This document shows, in pieces, positions 35,230-47,132 of a DNA stretch of 64,000 nucleotides. The notes under the pieces are model-generated. The model did no database searches, was not told the DNA's origin, and was given only the letters and a program-made list of their open reading frames with translations. The stretch is from Fragum whitleyi (Eukaryota > Mollusca > Bivalvia > Cardiida > Cardiidae), in assembly GCA_948146395.1 (NCBI GenBank), contig OX411548.1:34728912-34792911 (forward strand). The letters are read 5' to 3'. Made by a program: the position numbers and the translations under genes. How positions within the stretch are numbered: position 1 is the stretch's first letter; every line of letters begins with the position of its first letter.

Positions 35230-36434
35230 AGGATCATACAATGTTGCATCAACGATGGCAAAGCACCAAGACGTCGTCTCGTCAGTGGTGTAAAATAACT
35301 GCCATATATACATTTCTTCCTAGAATCGACTTCATCGGTCAGACGCGATTTTTGGTCTGGTTTAGCAGGTCATAGGAAACAACCTTGTATCCTGGAAATT
35401 GCCTAGAAAAAAGGTAATCGAGTCAAAAAGCGAACAACGTGTGTACTACGTAGCTTTTTTTCTCACGTGCGCGCAAAAAAAATAGTTTAAAGTCTAGTTT
35501 ATGTCATCAACTTGTGTGCGACATGAAGTGCTTTGTGTGTTCAACTGCAGTGCTTGAATATCACTATGCTCTGCTAAAATCAAAGTACTGATACTACTGA
35601 AGGCGAGGGAACTGAATAGACGAAACAATACTCGAGGTCAATTTTCTGGAATATAACCTTGATTATTCACCTTGTCCTTATCATGTATACTAGATGTTTT
35701 CTTACTTATCACTGCCAAAATCATTGCTGTGTTAAAGATACATAGCTTTTATATTTAATCTTGACGGATGACCTTGCCAATAAAGAAAAGAAGAAAATTC
35801 TGCTAACAAACCTTTTCTCCTTTCTCCCTTATATTATCTACCCTTTCTGCTAAAAATTCTTCTAATTTGCCCACATATTGTATGTAATCAGAAACCCTTA
35901 ATCAAAATTAGAAAAATTTAAAAGCTTTGTCCCATCCTTAAACCCTTAAACAGACGACAAAACTTTACACTGGACCAACTTGGAACAGGTTGCAGACAAT
36001 AAATCAACATGAGTGTAACTTGATAAATATATAGGGTAGAAATTAAAGAATAATAGGGTATATGGACCATATTGAGGGAAAGGGAGAAATTGACCCTATC
36101 AATTTATTGTGGTCCCACGGTAAAATACAACTTCTTTATGGAATTCAATTCAATGTAAAAGAAAGAGCCGACGAGTGTATGCCCTGAGAAAAACAGCGTT
36201 ACAACGATTTTTTGACGGAATGATCGAATGGATAAATTGACTTACTAGTAGAAAACCAATCAACTAATCTAAAATTATAAAAAAGCGAGTTATGCTTGTC
36301 TGCAAAGCGGTATCGGGCGTGGTAATCTATACCTTTGGAATTAGTTTTTTTTTGTGTGGTTTTTTTTTTTTACTCGAGGATAACACGATAAAGGGTCGAA
36401 TGACTCTTATTTCTATCGTGGTCCTAACTCATTC
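35230..36434. other. Gene-free spacer
   Basis: Includes a TGACCTTGCCAA-type fragment at 35655-35790 related to 25.9-27.1 kb. No exon recognised. Confidence 0.45.
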
Positions 36435-36615
36435 CAGATCTAATCCTGCACATAGAGAGAGAGGCAATGGTTTCTTACCACTTTTACAGTTGGATGGACT
36501 GGGGCCGTGTCTGTAAAGCGTCCTGCCCAAATACACTACCCGCCTCCGGTGGGGCTCAAACCCGCAACCACCAAATTACGAGTCGAGCGCGCTTACCACT
36601 CGGCCAAAGAGCCAT
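36435..36615 (-). mobile_element. tRNA-derived SINE, minus strand
   Basis: Minus-strand head GCTCTTTGGCCGAGTGGTAA with B box GGGTTTGAGCCCC; the core (CCAGTCCATCCAACTGTAAA) is shared with the copy at 48.2 kb. Acceptor arms do not pair properly, so it is not called as a tRNA gene. Confidence 0.6.
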
Positions 36616-36646
36616 GGCGGACTCGGCGCTATATCGTGAGCATACC

Positions 36647-37111
36647 GTTCGACATTTTTCCTTTGAAGTGCTTCGGAATGTGGCTTACGATCCCTATTGG
36701 TAATTGGAACCATTGGTTTCCCTTGTCAAAAAAAAGCCTTGCTAAAAAGATTTAAAAAATGGCATGCATGCCTTCAAATGTCGCCTTGCCTCTCTATAAA
36801 CTATGCCTTCAGGACTTTTAGCGCTTTGTTATATTTACTGACCGGTGAGAAATGGAGAATACCGTTTACCCACCGACCGGTGAGAAATGGAGCAGAGCGT
36901 TCGACATTTTTCCTTTGAAGTGAGTTCGGAATGTGGCTTACGATCCCTATTGGTTAATGGAACCAATGTTTTCCCTTGCCGAAAAAAGCCTTGCTAAAAA
37001 GATAAAAAAAAATGGAATGCATGCCTTCAAATGTCACCTTGCCTCTTTTTAAATTATGCCTTCGGCGCTTTTAGCGCCTTGATTTACTTACCGATAGGTG
37101 AGAAATGGAGA
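36647..37111 (+). repeat. Tandem duplication, unit about 252 bp
   Basis: GTTCGACATTTTTCCTTTGA begins both units (36647 and 36899); both continue with TGTGGCTTACGATCCCTATT, AAAGCCTTGCTAAAAAGAT and GGTGAGAAATGGAG. The overlapping short frames here are products of the repeat. Confidence 0.75.
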
Positions 37112-37116
37112 ATAAT

Positions 37117-37395
37117 GTGTTAGGGACTTTAGATATCAATGTTATCTGGTCTCGGTTGGGAGAATATATCATGACGAAGCCTTGCCTCGTCATGATTATT
37201 TCTCACAGCCGAAACAAGATAACTTTGATATACACGTATATAGAGAATAATATGTTAGTGTTTTAAAATATCAATGTTATCTGGTCTCGGTTGGGAGAAT
37301 TTATCATGACCAGCCTTTTCCGAGTCATGATAACTTCCCACAGTCGAGACCAGATAACATTGATATCTTAGGACACTAACATATTATTCTATTTA
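37117..37395. mobile_element. Nested family F palindromes
   Basis: Two family F hairpins in a row (37135-37225 and 37262-37362, each TGTTATCTGGTCTCGGTTGG ... back) share flanking TAATATGTTAGTGTTTTAAA and its inverted form CTTAGGACACTAACATATTA. Either one hairpin inserted in another or a local duplication. Confidence 0.65.
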
Positions 37396-38965
37396 TCATG
37401 CAATTATATTTCAAGGCCGCAATAATATATGAAAGCTTTAAATTAAACAAATTCATTAGTTCATGTACGCGCAATAATATTAACGGCCGTTTTTTTTAAA
37501 CAAAAAAATAATAAACATCCTAGAGAATTCTGATCTTTTTGAAAGGATTTTTGGATTTTTGGAGTCAATATATTGAATATATATATTTGCCTTTAGTTAG
37601 AAATCCTAAAAATTAACGTGAACATGTTTGTTACAACAATTACATGTCTCTAGATAAAGCCTCGCTTTAAACTAGCATAATGGCCTACTATTGGCCCACT
37701 TGTAAATATTCGCAAACAATTCGCAAGATTTTTCTCAGCCGGAAGTCGCTCCTCGTGAGCTTGTTATTAAAACTACCCACTTTAAACATAAAAGAACATT
37801 AACAGATTTAAACCATAGAAAAATAAACTGCAAAATTTAAAAGCCTACCTTCATGGAATGAATGTATGACACACCAAATCCGTTTTCTTGCAGAAAACAC
37901 ATTTTGCCACAGACCCATGCAGAAAACACATTTTGCCACAGACCAGTATGATTATCCTCACCTTCTCGTTGAAATCTTTCTTTTTACACTCAGCGAATAA
38001 ATCAACTGCAGATTAATTCAAAGGAGTTTTCTTTTGCATAACCTATTTATTCAGATGTAAACATACGCAGCAAATACTTCGAAATTGCCAAGAGATGTTA
38101 GAAAAAACCTTTTCTGTTGACACGCCCGTGTTTACACAATTTATCGGAAATGAATGGTGTCGACTTCAAGGTATAATGACGTCATAATCATTTCTGACGT
38201 ATTGGTTTCATTTTCAAGGAATCCTATATTAAGGCCAACTAAGTAAACGAAGAAGATAATTAGATCATAATCCCCGTAATTGTTGGTGAACATTTTGTAG
38301 TGTTCCCTCCTTGCACAAGGGTCCCTCCTTGCACAAGGCATATATATACATGTATATGGTATGGATCCCGTTATTATTTCCAAAGCCGTGATATTTTGAG
38401 GAGTTCTGGCACCGCTAGAAGAAAATAAGTTCAGATAAAGGTTATATGAATATGCAAATTGTTTCTAAAAATAGATTGACCTGTCTGATATCATTTCAAG
38501 TTCTCAGACAGGTGTTATCAAAATTGGATTCATTGCATGATAATAAGATACTAACATATTACTCGTATTATTATATGTATCATCCATCCATTTTAGGGCT
38601 TTATTTTTTGAAAACTTTTAAATGAAATAAATGTCTTGAAAAGTGCTTTGGGCAAAGGTCATTCATATGCAAATTGTTTTAAATATAGAGTACCCAATAT
38701 TATTTCATATTCTCGAGCAGAAAAATACAGGCTGTATTGCATGAATATAAGAATTGCCGTCTAGTCGGCATCGTCGATTTTTCCATGACTTGAGCTGTGC
38801 TATTGTCTTTGCGTACATGTGTTTTGATTTGAAACTGGACTCCTAAACTGGGTTTGAAAGGTATTGGATTTAGTTATCCGTGATCCAGCTATTATCATAT
38901 TTTTTCTATGAATCATATTTAATGACTTTGTACTTCATTGAAACAGTCATTGACCGTACGACCAG
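37396..38965. other. Gene-free spacer with two short tandem duplications
   Basis: A 28-bp unit (GCAGAAAACACATTTTGCCA ...) is duplicated at about 37890-37946, and TCCCTCCTTGCACAAGG is duplicated at about 38306-38340. No gene recognised. Confidence 0.6.
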
Positions 38966-39150
38966 GGGCCAGTTTCATCAAAACATTTAGGACATATTTT
39001 TGTCTTACTGATGACTTTCGAAACAGTAACAGCAACAATCACTTTACATAGGTATTGATAGATTGGTGATACATGATTGTTGAACTAAATATGTGCTAAG
39101 TCATAGGTGAGACAAAAATACGTCTTAAATATTTTGATGAAACAGGCCCC
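38966..39150. mobile_element. Family I palindromic MITE copy 1
   Basis: GGGGCCAGTTTCATCAAAAC to TTTTGATGAAACAGGCCCC, with inner GACATATTTTTGTCTTACTG returning as GTGAGACAAAAATACGTC. 185 bp; partner at 57616. Confidence 0.78.
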
Positions 39151-39329
39151 AGGATTGGAATCTTTTAGAAGAGCACTTAAAGAGAATTTGGATTTACAAA
39201 ATCACGCTTTTTGTTCGCGTTACTAAATAATCATTTAATAGTTTATAATCTATTGTATTACTAGTGTTGAATTCAAAAACTGTTCAGTTCTTTAATTCCA
39301 CGTGCACAAATTAATCCTTTTTTGTTCTT

Positions 39330-39535
39330 ATTCTTTAGAGTGTGCCTGTCTCCCCTTTCCAATTTTTATCTCTCTGTCTTTCTCTTCTACCGCTCTTTCT
39401 CTGCGTTACCCCGACTATGACTTTCTGTTTGATCTCCTCTCTTTCTCTTTTTTTCTGTCTTCGTGTATCTGTTGAAATATATATTTTTCTCTGTCATTTC
39501 TCTGTCTTTGTCTATTTCAATCTGTCTTTTTTTAT
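39330..39535. repeat. Polypyrimidine (CT-rich) tract
   Basis: Runs of TCTCTCTTTCTC and similar over about 200 bp explain the open frame at 39342-39728; low complexity, not a gene. Confidence 0.65.
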
Positions 39536-39734
39536 TGCTATGATGCGTTTGGTCACAGTGTGTTCTGTTTTAGGTTACTTTTGCTCACACAAAAAATTAA
39601 ATAAATTCTATCGATTTTCATCTCATTTCATATCCATTTATTATTATTTCAAAAAAAGAAACATCAAAAATAATCTTTTAGGCGATTACGAAAATAGAAA
39701 AGTGAGATTTTGGTCGATATGCAGTTAGAAACGT

Positions 39735-40207
39735 CGTGCAATTGACCACGTTATTAATTTCAAAATGATTTTGGAACAAAAATTAATGGAATGATGAGCG
39801 CATTTTCAAGGAAAGTAAAATATAATCGATTATTTACTCAAATTATACGAATTAAAAGAAACTTTTTTACCTCCCTTAATAAAATCTAATTACTTTTCTT
39901 ATTTTGTTTCGATATAGACTAATCAGATTCTTAAAAATGAATATCATCCAATAAAATAATTTCAGGATGAACAAAATTAGTAATATTCTTTTCCTCCATT
40001 TAATGAAATATGCATACAAGTTATATAAATAGCTCTATATTTTTCCAAGAACATATCAGACGTGATTTTTTTTAGCTATATCTAAAAGTCATTATCGAGC
40101 GTTTTTATTGATTTGGGTGAGTGTTTTGAATGAATAAATGTAGCGCTGAGTGAGCGATTTAGAATTGTCTGGATTGAGGTGAATGTCAATTTCATGATGT
40201 AACTTAC
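39735..40207. mobile_element. Family D copy, diverged
   Basis: AATTGACCACGTTATTAATT at the left, ACCTCCCTTAATAAAATCTA and TTTCAGGATGAACAAAATTA inside, GTCAATTTCATGATGTAACT at the right; the middle appears duplicated. Confidence 0.55.
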
Positions 40208-40311
40208 TGAAACTGTTGAACTGTTTAAATAACAAGATAAATCATCAGGGTTCTCACTCCACTTTGGTTACTCTCCTGTCTGTTTTGGCCGTGTTAAATT
40301 ATATAGTAAAT

Positions 40312-40630
40312 TGGCACATTATGACAGTCTGTAGCTCCTTTAAAAACTAATTTGGGCTTAATAACTTAGTGCAGCTGAAAGAGCGTTATATGTTCTTGAA
40401 CTTAATCGCCAGAAAACAGTACCTTGCAGGATATTTTTTTTCTCAATTTTTTTAATTTTTCATTGTGCACAACTACCTTTAAAATTTCCATGGTACGAAA
40501 GTGTATGCAGACTTTGATACCTCCATCTAAGGTCAAACCCCAACAAGTTTGAACCTAAATGCATTTCATCTCATGCATAATATGTAGCAGAGCTCTGGCA
40601 CTTAGCTGAACCTCTATTCAAGCACTTTGA
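40312..40630 (+). repeat. Dispersed repeat, partner of 11231-11590
   Basis: Shares the motifs listed for the inverted copy at 11.2-11.6 kb. It ends about 230 bp upstream of the gene 3 signal exon, so the gene 3 promoter region may include it. Confidence 0.6.
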
Positions 40631-40860
40631 TGTTATTTAAACATAAAAACAGTGTGGCAAAAGGAGCACATCATTTTTTCTAACCGGACTATTTAAGGTA
40701 CAATGACCTCGGAATTAATTCAAGACCGGAGCCGATCCTCTTTGTAAGGATCAGAGTGGAGTGAGAACCATTTGCTTGCAAAGATAAGGACAACTATTAA
40801 TCACCAAACTATCTATATAAAATTCGTATCCATTGACCTTGTGACTGTTTTCTATTGCAG

Positions 40861-40913
40861 GATCATGGGGAAATCACTTGTTTTGGTTGTAGCACTTATC
40901 CATTCTTTTAAAG
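40861..40913 (+). CDS. Gene 3 (type A), exon 1: signal peptide
   Basis: Acceptor TTCTATTGCAG ends at 40860; GATC precedes the ATG at 40865; 49 coding nt encode MGKSLVLVVALIHSFKG, with the Gly split by a GTAAGA donor at 40914. The strong hydrophobic core after a Lys is a clear signal peptide. Length, phase, four-base spacing to the acceptor and the final Lys-Gly match genes 1 and 4. A family D element occupies the intron from about 40970. Confidence 0.85.
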
Positions 40914-40969
40914 GTAAGATTCCAAAATTGGGAATGTCATTTCATGCATGTATCTATCTTGATAAGTAT

Positions 40970-41703
40970 ACAGTAAATAACATTGTGAAATTGACAAGGT
41001 GGGTAAATTTGGATTGTTATTGGACTAAAATGGAATGAGTTGAGCAATATTTAAATGAAATTATAGAGAAATAATATCAAATCGCTTATTTCGTCCAAAT
41101 TTGGCGAAATTAGCGGTATTATACTTTAGCTAATAACTATACAAATATCAGAGTGATAACATCTCGTATGATATTTTTTATGATATCACACAGTTATTTT
41201 TAGAACAATGATATCATGCGGTTATTTTTAGAAACTTGCATTTCGGTTAGAAACATCGACGGAAACAAAGCAAATAGAGGTTATAAGATAAATATAATAC
41301 GTACTAAGTGTAATGTATGAAAAAAATATCTAACTCGGTTGTGAGAATTGATAATTGTCTCAGCAGAGCCTCGACAATTATCAATTCTCCCAACCTCGTT
41401 AGATATTTTTTTCATACAATAAACTAAGTACGTATTATATATTACTCACTTTAGAATATTCAAACTTTCCTATCTATTTATCTTCATAGAATAATCAGAC
41501 CCTGTTTAATCCACATCAGCAAAGAAGAAAACAAACAAACTAACATGGAATGATTTGACCTTTTTGAATTACATGTTGATTGCTTGAGCAATTTCGTTTT
41601 TGAGTCATTGGAGCGATTGTTTTGAATGGGAAAACGTTGCGCTGTGTGAGCGAGCGAAGTTTTGTCTAGTTCGGGTTGTGTGTCAATTTCAAGATGTTGC
41701 TTT
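40970..41703. mobile_element. Family D copy split by a family E insertion
   Basis: Left arm 40970-41130 (CAGTAAATAACATTGTGAAA ... TTGGCGAAATTAGCGGTATT) and right arm about 41480-41703 (AGAATAATCAGACCCTGTTT ... GTCAATTTCAAGATGTTGCT) enclose the family E element. In gene 3 intron 1. Confidence 0.6.
41131..41457. mobile_element. Family E element nested in family D
   Basis: AACTATACAAATATCAGAGT, ATGATATTTTTTATGATATC, hairpin AACTCGGTTGTGAGAATTGA / TCAATTCTCCCAACCTCGTT and ACTAAGTACGTATTATATAT. Confidence 0.65.
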
Positions 41704-41940
41704 CTATAGCTACCTACGTACACAAAGAGAAAAACAAAACTATTTATTCATTACTTTCAATCAACAGTATCCCGTTTTTGAAGATGATGATATTCTGTCT
41801 GTGTGAAATATTTCAATCAATTTCATTCTTTTTTTTTCAACAAGGAAAGATTCATATCACTTGCAAACGCACAGTCGGATCAGAATTAGCACGACGTGAG
41901 GAATATTTGAAACAATTTCTTTTCTATAACAAGCAATGAT

Positions 41941-42222
41941 TTAGATCAATTTGTCAAAGTTAGCGGTATTTTTGTTCCTCTCTATAATGAAATTTACGTA
42001 TTTTTCTAATTATGTGTTGTCCCGGACAAATCAGACGTTTAAAAATCAACACTTTCCAATAACACCGTGCAACTCTTTGATCGATTTGATTTAATTGTCG
42101 ATCATTTTCGAACAATTTCGAAGCGTGGTTTGAGTGGGTATTTGTAATGAATTATTGGAGCGCCGAGCGAGTGATTTTGAATTATTTACATTAGGATGAG
42201 TGTAGATTTCAAGACGTGGTAA
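41941..42222. mobile_element. Family D right-half fragment
   Basis: CAAAGTTAGCGGTATTTTTG, TATAATGAAATTTACGTATT, GGAGCGCCGAGCGAGTGATT and GATTTCAAGACGTGGTAAAC. Confidence 0.55.
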
Positions 42223-42511
42223 ACTGTACAAGTATACACAACAAAGTAGATACGTGAGTTGCACTTTTAATTATCTGTTATAGTGTTATTCTTCTTCTTT
42301 GAATCTATATGAGTCTCATTATTTTATCATTGTTTCAAATACTTTAGGGCCCGAGGATATAAAACTTTTCTCAGGCTCAATTCAAAATTTTCTCAAATTT
42401 CAATTTGAGATTAAAGAGGTAATTCTGTTTAAATACACATTTTAATGTAAAAACTTTAAGGATAAAATTAATTAGTTGTTATAAATTAGTTGTTATACAT
42501 TGTATTTTCAA

Positions 42512-42850
42512 TACAGTCGAAATTGCTTGAGCGACCAATTTCTATCAAGTGACGGCTTTTATAAGCGACTATCATAAAAAGTCCCTTCCCCGCAAGCAAA
42601 ATCTCTGAAAAGTGGACATTCTTGAACTTAAAATTGTTTATGATTGAATCCTCTGCTGTTGGAACCCATTAGAATCGTCTCAACGAGACGATTCTTAAGC
42701 GTTCGCACATCATGGAATTGAGTAAGATTTATGCGACAATCTAGCTCTGCTTTCAAAACGAATTCTCTTATTTTTATCTCGAAGTCGTGCATCAAGCGAC
42801 CATTCTCATAAGCGACCGCGTTTTGGTGGCCCCTTGTGGTCGCCTAACAC
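42512..42850. mobile_element. Repeat with AAGCGACC motifs abutting gene 3 exon 2
   Basis: Begins CAGTCGAAATTGCTTGAGCG and ends CATAAGCGACCGCGTTTTGG / TGGTCGC; an inner hairpin AGAATCGTCTCAACGAGACGATTCT lies at about 42671-42695. It supplies the in-frame codons upstream of gene 3 exon 2 and ends about 20 nt before the acceptor. Confidence 0.55.
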
Positions 42851-42871
42851 AAGTTTTCTGTATTTATCCAG

Positions 42872-43702
42872 GTACTTTGTCGTCAACTTGCAATCCTGTG
42901 AAAACATGGCCGCTCGGACGCTACATCCTTAACCAAGAAATACTGTCAAACGACCCACCAGCACCCACGGGTATATTCAATTATACACAAACGAATCTTG
43001 GATACGATGGTTTGCTTTTTTGTGGTAATTCGTCATCTTACGTTGACGTTAAATTTGATGGCTCCAGCACTGATTATTCTTTATTTTTCTACATTAAACC
43101 AACCGTGTATGGCGGTTGCATACTGCATTACAAATGTTTTCCATCAGTTGAAACGGGCATTACGGAATACCGATTAGACTTGAATTCAGACGGCACGTTG
43201 ACGTTTTCTGTCAAAACTAACGACATTGATGTCGAAAATGGTGGAAGCGCTACAAGTGATTTTGTTGTTCAGTTAAACCAATGGTCTATTCTAATAATAG
43301 GGTTTGATATGAATAAAAAGTACGCCAAAATAAAGTTAGGTGATGGATCAGAAATGAAGGAAGATGTACTTGAAGATGACACTGTTCATGTAGGTCCTGG
43401 AATAACACGACTTGCATCGCCGCAAGATGGCGTTGGATCAAGTTTTGAAGGCGGAATATCTTGCCTTCACTACATTCTGCAAAAAGATATTTGTGAAAGT
43501 GATTATGAATCAATGTGCAATCAATCGAATTGGCCAAGCACAACTACAACAACAAGTACTACTAGTTCTTCTTCGACGTCTACGATGTCACTGTCTATTA
43601 CGTCATCTACGTCTACTTCCACAACATCATCAACAACGTCAACGACAGCGGCGTCCACAATAATAGCTACAACTGCATTGACAAAAGCACCGGTCATTCT
43701 TA
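42872..43702 (+). CDS. Gene 3 (type A), exon 2: LamG-like domain with two extra cysteines, short mucin tract
   Basis: Phase-1 exon of 831 nt between an acceptor at 42870-42871 and a GTAAGT donor at 43703; residues 17-293 of a predicted 384-residue protein. The LamG-like region (TWPLGRYILN, GYDGLLFCGNSSSYVDV, YSLFFYIKP, GGCILHYKC, YRLDLNSDG, LNQWSILII, SFEGGISCLHY) is closest to gene 1. Two residues that are Tyr and Ser in all three paralogues are Cys here (LLFCGN and HYKCF). The Thr/Ser tract is the shortest of the four, about 55 residues. Upstream in-frame codons to 42787 belong to a repeat in the intron. Confidence 0.85.
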
Positions 43703-44025
43703 GTAAGTATTGGGCTGTACCTATTTTCCAACCATGACTTCAGTCAAGGTCTATCTAAGATTGGTTTGAGCCAAATTAGATTATTCCTTCTTGATTCTGC
43801 TACCTAGAGAATTCATCAAAATGTGTCTGGAATGTTTGGACCGATGAAAGAATTTTAATTAAGGCACATAGCCATTCTCGATAATCGAACTGTATGGGAC
43901 CGTTCCATAATTAATTGACACTTACCTCTTGACGACGAACGCATGTCTAAGTCGCTTTTCCCTACAACTGGATTCAAGTTTTCGACTGGCTTTTTGTTCT
44001 GAGAAGCACTCACAATGAAAACCTT

Positions 44026-44432
44026 AGCTTAAGTAACATTGTTAAATTGACATTCATATCATTCAAAACCATTCTAAATCGCTCACTCAACGTTCCATGA
44101 AAAAAACACACAGAAAAGAAAAAATCGCGAATTAACTGATACAACTGAACCTTTAAGCATTTGATAGGTTCTTGAAGCAATAGGAAGCTAATATTGAAAT
44201 GTGCATCTGATAGGTTCTTGAAGCAATAGGAAGCTAATATTGAAATGGTATGCATATTTTATTAAAGGGAGGTAATAGATATCGCTAATTTTGTTTACCC
44301 TGAACAAAATGTTCGATTTTTGATAACCTCCCTTTAATTTCACTCAAAACTCACTCCATACACTTATTCAATTTCGTTCAAAAATCATTCCAAAATCAAT
44401 CATCTTGTCAATTTCACGATGTTCTCAACTGT
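44026..44432. mobile_element. Family D copy with internal 58-bp tandem duplication
   Basis: TTAAGTAACATTGTTAAATT at the left, CAATTTCACGATGTTCTCAA at the right. TGATAGGTTCTTGAAGCAAT ... AATATTGAAATG occurs twice in a row (about 44161-44247). In gene 3 intron 2. Confidence 0.65.
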
Positions 44433-45234
44433 AGCGAAACGCTATAGAAATATATCACGCTTTGCGTGTATATTCAAAATTTAGGACAAACGTGCTTCTT
44501 TACTAATCAATTCGGTAACAGCTCTTTTTCACTGAATGTTTGAAATTATACAGGCGGGTCTCAAATTCTTTTTTATGTAGTTTTGTAGGTAGGGGCATTT
44601 CTATGTTACTTTTATCTATTCCCTATTCGGAACTATGACAAGCACATATAAACTTTCCTTTAAGGCTTTGATTCAATTGCTCCCACCGTTGGCACCTGAT
44701 TGCAAATTCGGAAAATATGGACAGATGAAATGATTGGCAGACGATCAGTTGTTGCATACGTTAAATCTAGAATCGCACAGCGTTGAAATAGAAGATCGAA
44801 ATTTGATAAAACAATTACAAAAAAAAAATCTGGCACGGTTGTCTTATTATTATATTTTTTCCGATTATCGATAAATAAAATTGGTAATCGATACTCGCAC
44901 GTCCGATCGGGTACTCGATAAATCGAGTAATCGCTCCCATCCCTACTGTTTAGTGATCATATGTTCGTTATGTAAGCTATTTGCCCATAGTTTTTGTTGG
45001 CTCCATAGAAATCAACAAGAAATGTACCTTGTTGCAAAAAATAAGCAAGGCTTTAGTATCAAATGTACCCCTATAGCAAGCAATTTTTGAGAGAAATGGA
45101 TATTCAGCAAAGTCCAAAACACTAAAATTCAGATTGAATAAGCTGCAAGTAGGAAGTTTGGTCGCATATCGTCGATGTGATACATAAGATTACGGGGTTT
45201 CTATGTACGATACACGTATATTTGCAGGACATCT
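44433..45234. other. Gene 3 intron 2, unassigned part
   Basis: Contains a cluster of ATCGATA / TATCGAT-type palindromic pieces at 44860-44935. No exon recognised. Confidence 0.4.
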
Positions 45235-45303
45235 GCCCCGTGTTCAGGATGACAAAACGGTTCTTGAGTGCTAAACACTGTTTTGTTATCCTGAACGCAG
45301 GGC
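45235..45303. mobile_element. Family C internally deleted derivative
   Basis: Only 69 bp: GTGTTCAGGATGACAAAACG then TTGTTATCCTGAACGCAGGG. The CGCTTTGCACG centre is gone while the outer arms are well preserved. Confidence 0.75.
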
Positions 45304-45312
45304 ATGAATCCT

Positions 45313-45555
45313 GGGGCCCGTTTTACTAAACTTCTTACGAAAAAAATGATCGTAAGTCTAAATCACAAATCGCACCTGGTGTTGTCATTCATCGATAGAT
45401 TCTGCCTTGCAATATCTCATTGGAATCGTCTTCAAAAGACGATTCCAAAGAGATGATGCATGGCACAATTCCATATTCAGTAACTATTGTAGGAGCAAAT
45501 TTAATATTTGACTTACGCAAAAACAGATCGTAAGATGTTAAGTAAAACGGGCCCC
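45313..45555. mobile_element. Family J MITE copy 1
   Basis: GGGGCCCGTTTTACTAAACT to GATGTTAAGTAAAACGGGCCCC; TTACGAAAAAAATGATCGTA and an inner GGAATCGTCTTCAAAAGACGATTCC hairpin. Partner at 57803. A minus-strand frame across it is spurious. Confidence 0.75.
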
Positions 45556-46940
45556 AGGTCTGACATGAAATTAGATTGACCGTACTTTGAATAAAAGAAG
45601 CGTTCAACATTGTACAAAGGTAAAACAATTTATGTCAATTGTTCTTTAAAGTGGACACATCGATTTGGCAGGAGGACTGAATGCTAATACAGAAATGTCA
45701 AACAAAGCACTTGTCAATGGACAAAAGATAATTGTCTTTTTATAAAGTGAACATACATGATTTAATCTTCAGTCCATTAAATGAAATGAATAAGAATAAA
45801 TTTTCCTTCAATAGCGTAAAGCAAGATTTCAAATTTGACGATAAAAACACCGTATGAAGAAATCAAGTGAATCTTCTGGGGATAAGCAAGAGCTACGACA
45901 CTTTTACGGCAAAGTTTCGTAGTTAGTCGCACTGAATATTTACCGAAATAGTTTAAATACGCTTCTTTAATTCATACACGTCCTTCTGTCCATTGTATGT
46001 TCCTCATATGTTTTGTTATTTGGATTTGAGTACAAAAGTGGGCAATTACTCTTTTTTGTTACAAAGTGGCACAGAGGTATTCTATAAACTCAAAACAATT
46101 GACCTGCTTAAATATGTGAATATAACTTCGCCCCTTTTGCCTTATTTTGTTTTATTCGAAAACAGGCGTAATTGTTTTTAATTCAAAAGAAATCAGAGGA
46201 AGATCTGCAGATGTAAAGGTTAATTAATCACCAATCGAATAACATTCTCTAATTTTTACAACAAGTATTTAAACACCCACATTTTGGTCACAACAAAACA
46301 GCATAAATATTTCTACAAAAAATATTCCTATTATGCATAGCCGGAAGTGATCTTCTGAATGCATGACTTTTTCAACGAACGAAAAGGATTGTTTGCCATG
46401 CGACAAAAAATTGGATTACAGATGTACATTGTACTATATCCCGCGTCATCAGTCACATGATTTCGCTAGTATACCTTAAATTGAAATGACAAGTTGAACA
46501 TTAAACGTCATTATAAATCTGCTCGAAAAAAAACACACGAAACATTTCTCGTAAGGAAAAAACTCTGTTTGAGTATTAATTACATATTATCCTTCAGATT
46601 TTCAATAGCCTTGACAAAATTTTCGAAGCGGTTTTCTCGACAGAAAAATAGTTACTGCAACAGAAACAACTTGCTGAACAATAAATTATATAAAAGGAAA
46701 TAACTTCCTAAAGCTACTGTAAACGCTCAGACGTTTCAGCGACGGATTTCCGATGGCTTTCGGTGGATTAGGCGATAAGACCGGCGCCTTTTCGTGAACT
46801 GATCGGGGTATCGAAAGATTTACCAGATTGATTTTCTAAGATCATCGATGTCTCTGTGAACTTTACCTTTGTATTCTGTAACATATTCCGCAATGGGTCA
46901 TTTTTGCGAAGAGCAATATCTTTATCATTTATTTATTTTA
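45556..46940. other. Gene 3 intron 2, unassigned part
   Basis: AT-rich, short frames only (62 and 69 codons), no family recognised. Confidence 0.45.
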
Positions 46941-47105
46941 TTAAGGTAGTGGAATCGTAATAGTTCCGCAACAATTCAGAACTCAAGATTTTTCACAATG
47001 TTGACCGATGTTTCCTAATGAATATCATTAGGAAACCTCGGTTAACACTGTTAAAGTTTTTTACTTCTAAAAAGTTGCAGATCTATTACGGGTCCACTAA
47101 TTTAA
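46941..47105. mobile_element. Family B copy 4
   Basis: 165 bp from TTAAGGTAGTGGAATCG to GGGTCCACTAATTTAA. In gene 3 intron 2; its right end is 27 nt before the PAN exon, so it may overlap the pyrimidine tract or branch-point zone. Confidence 0.8.
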
Positions 47106-47132
47106 AGTGTTTGTTCTCAATACTTATTTCAG

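Noticed and set aside
36292..36918. Overlapping 73-82-codon frames
   Set aside because: They span a SINE and a 252-bp tandem duplication in several frames, with no consistent protein.
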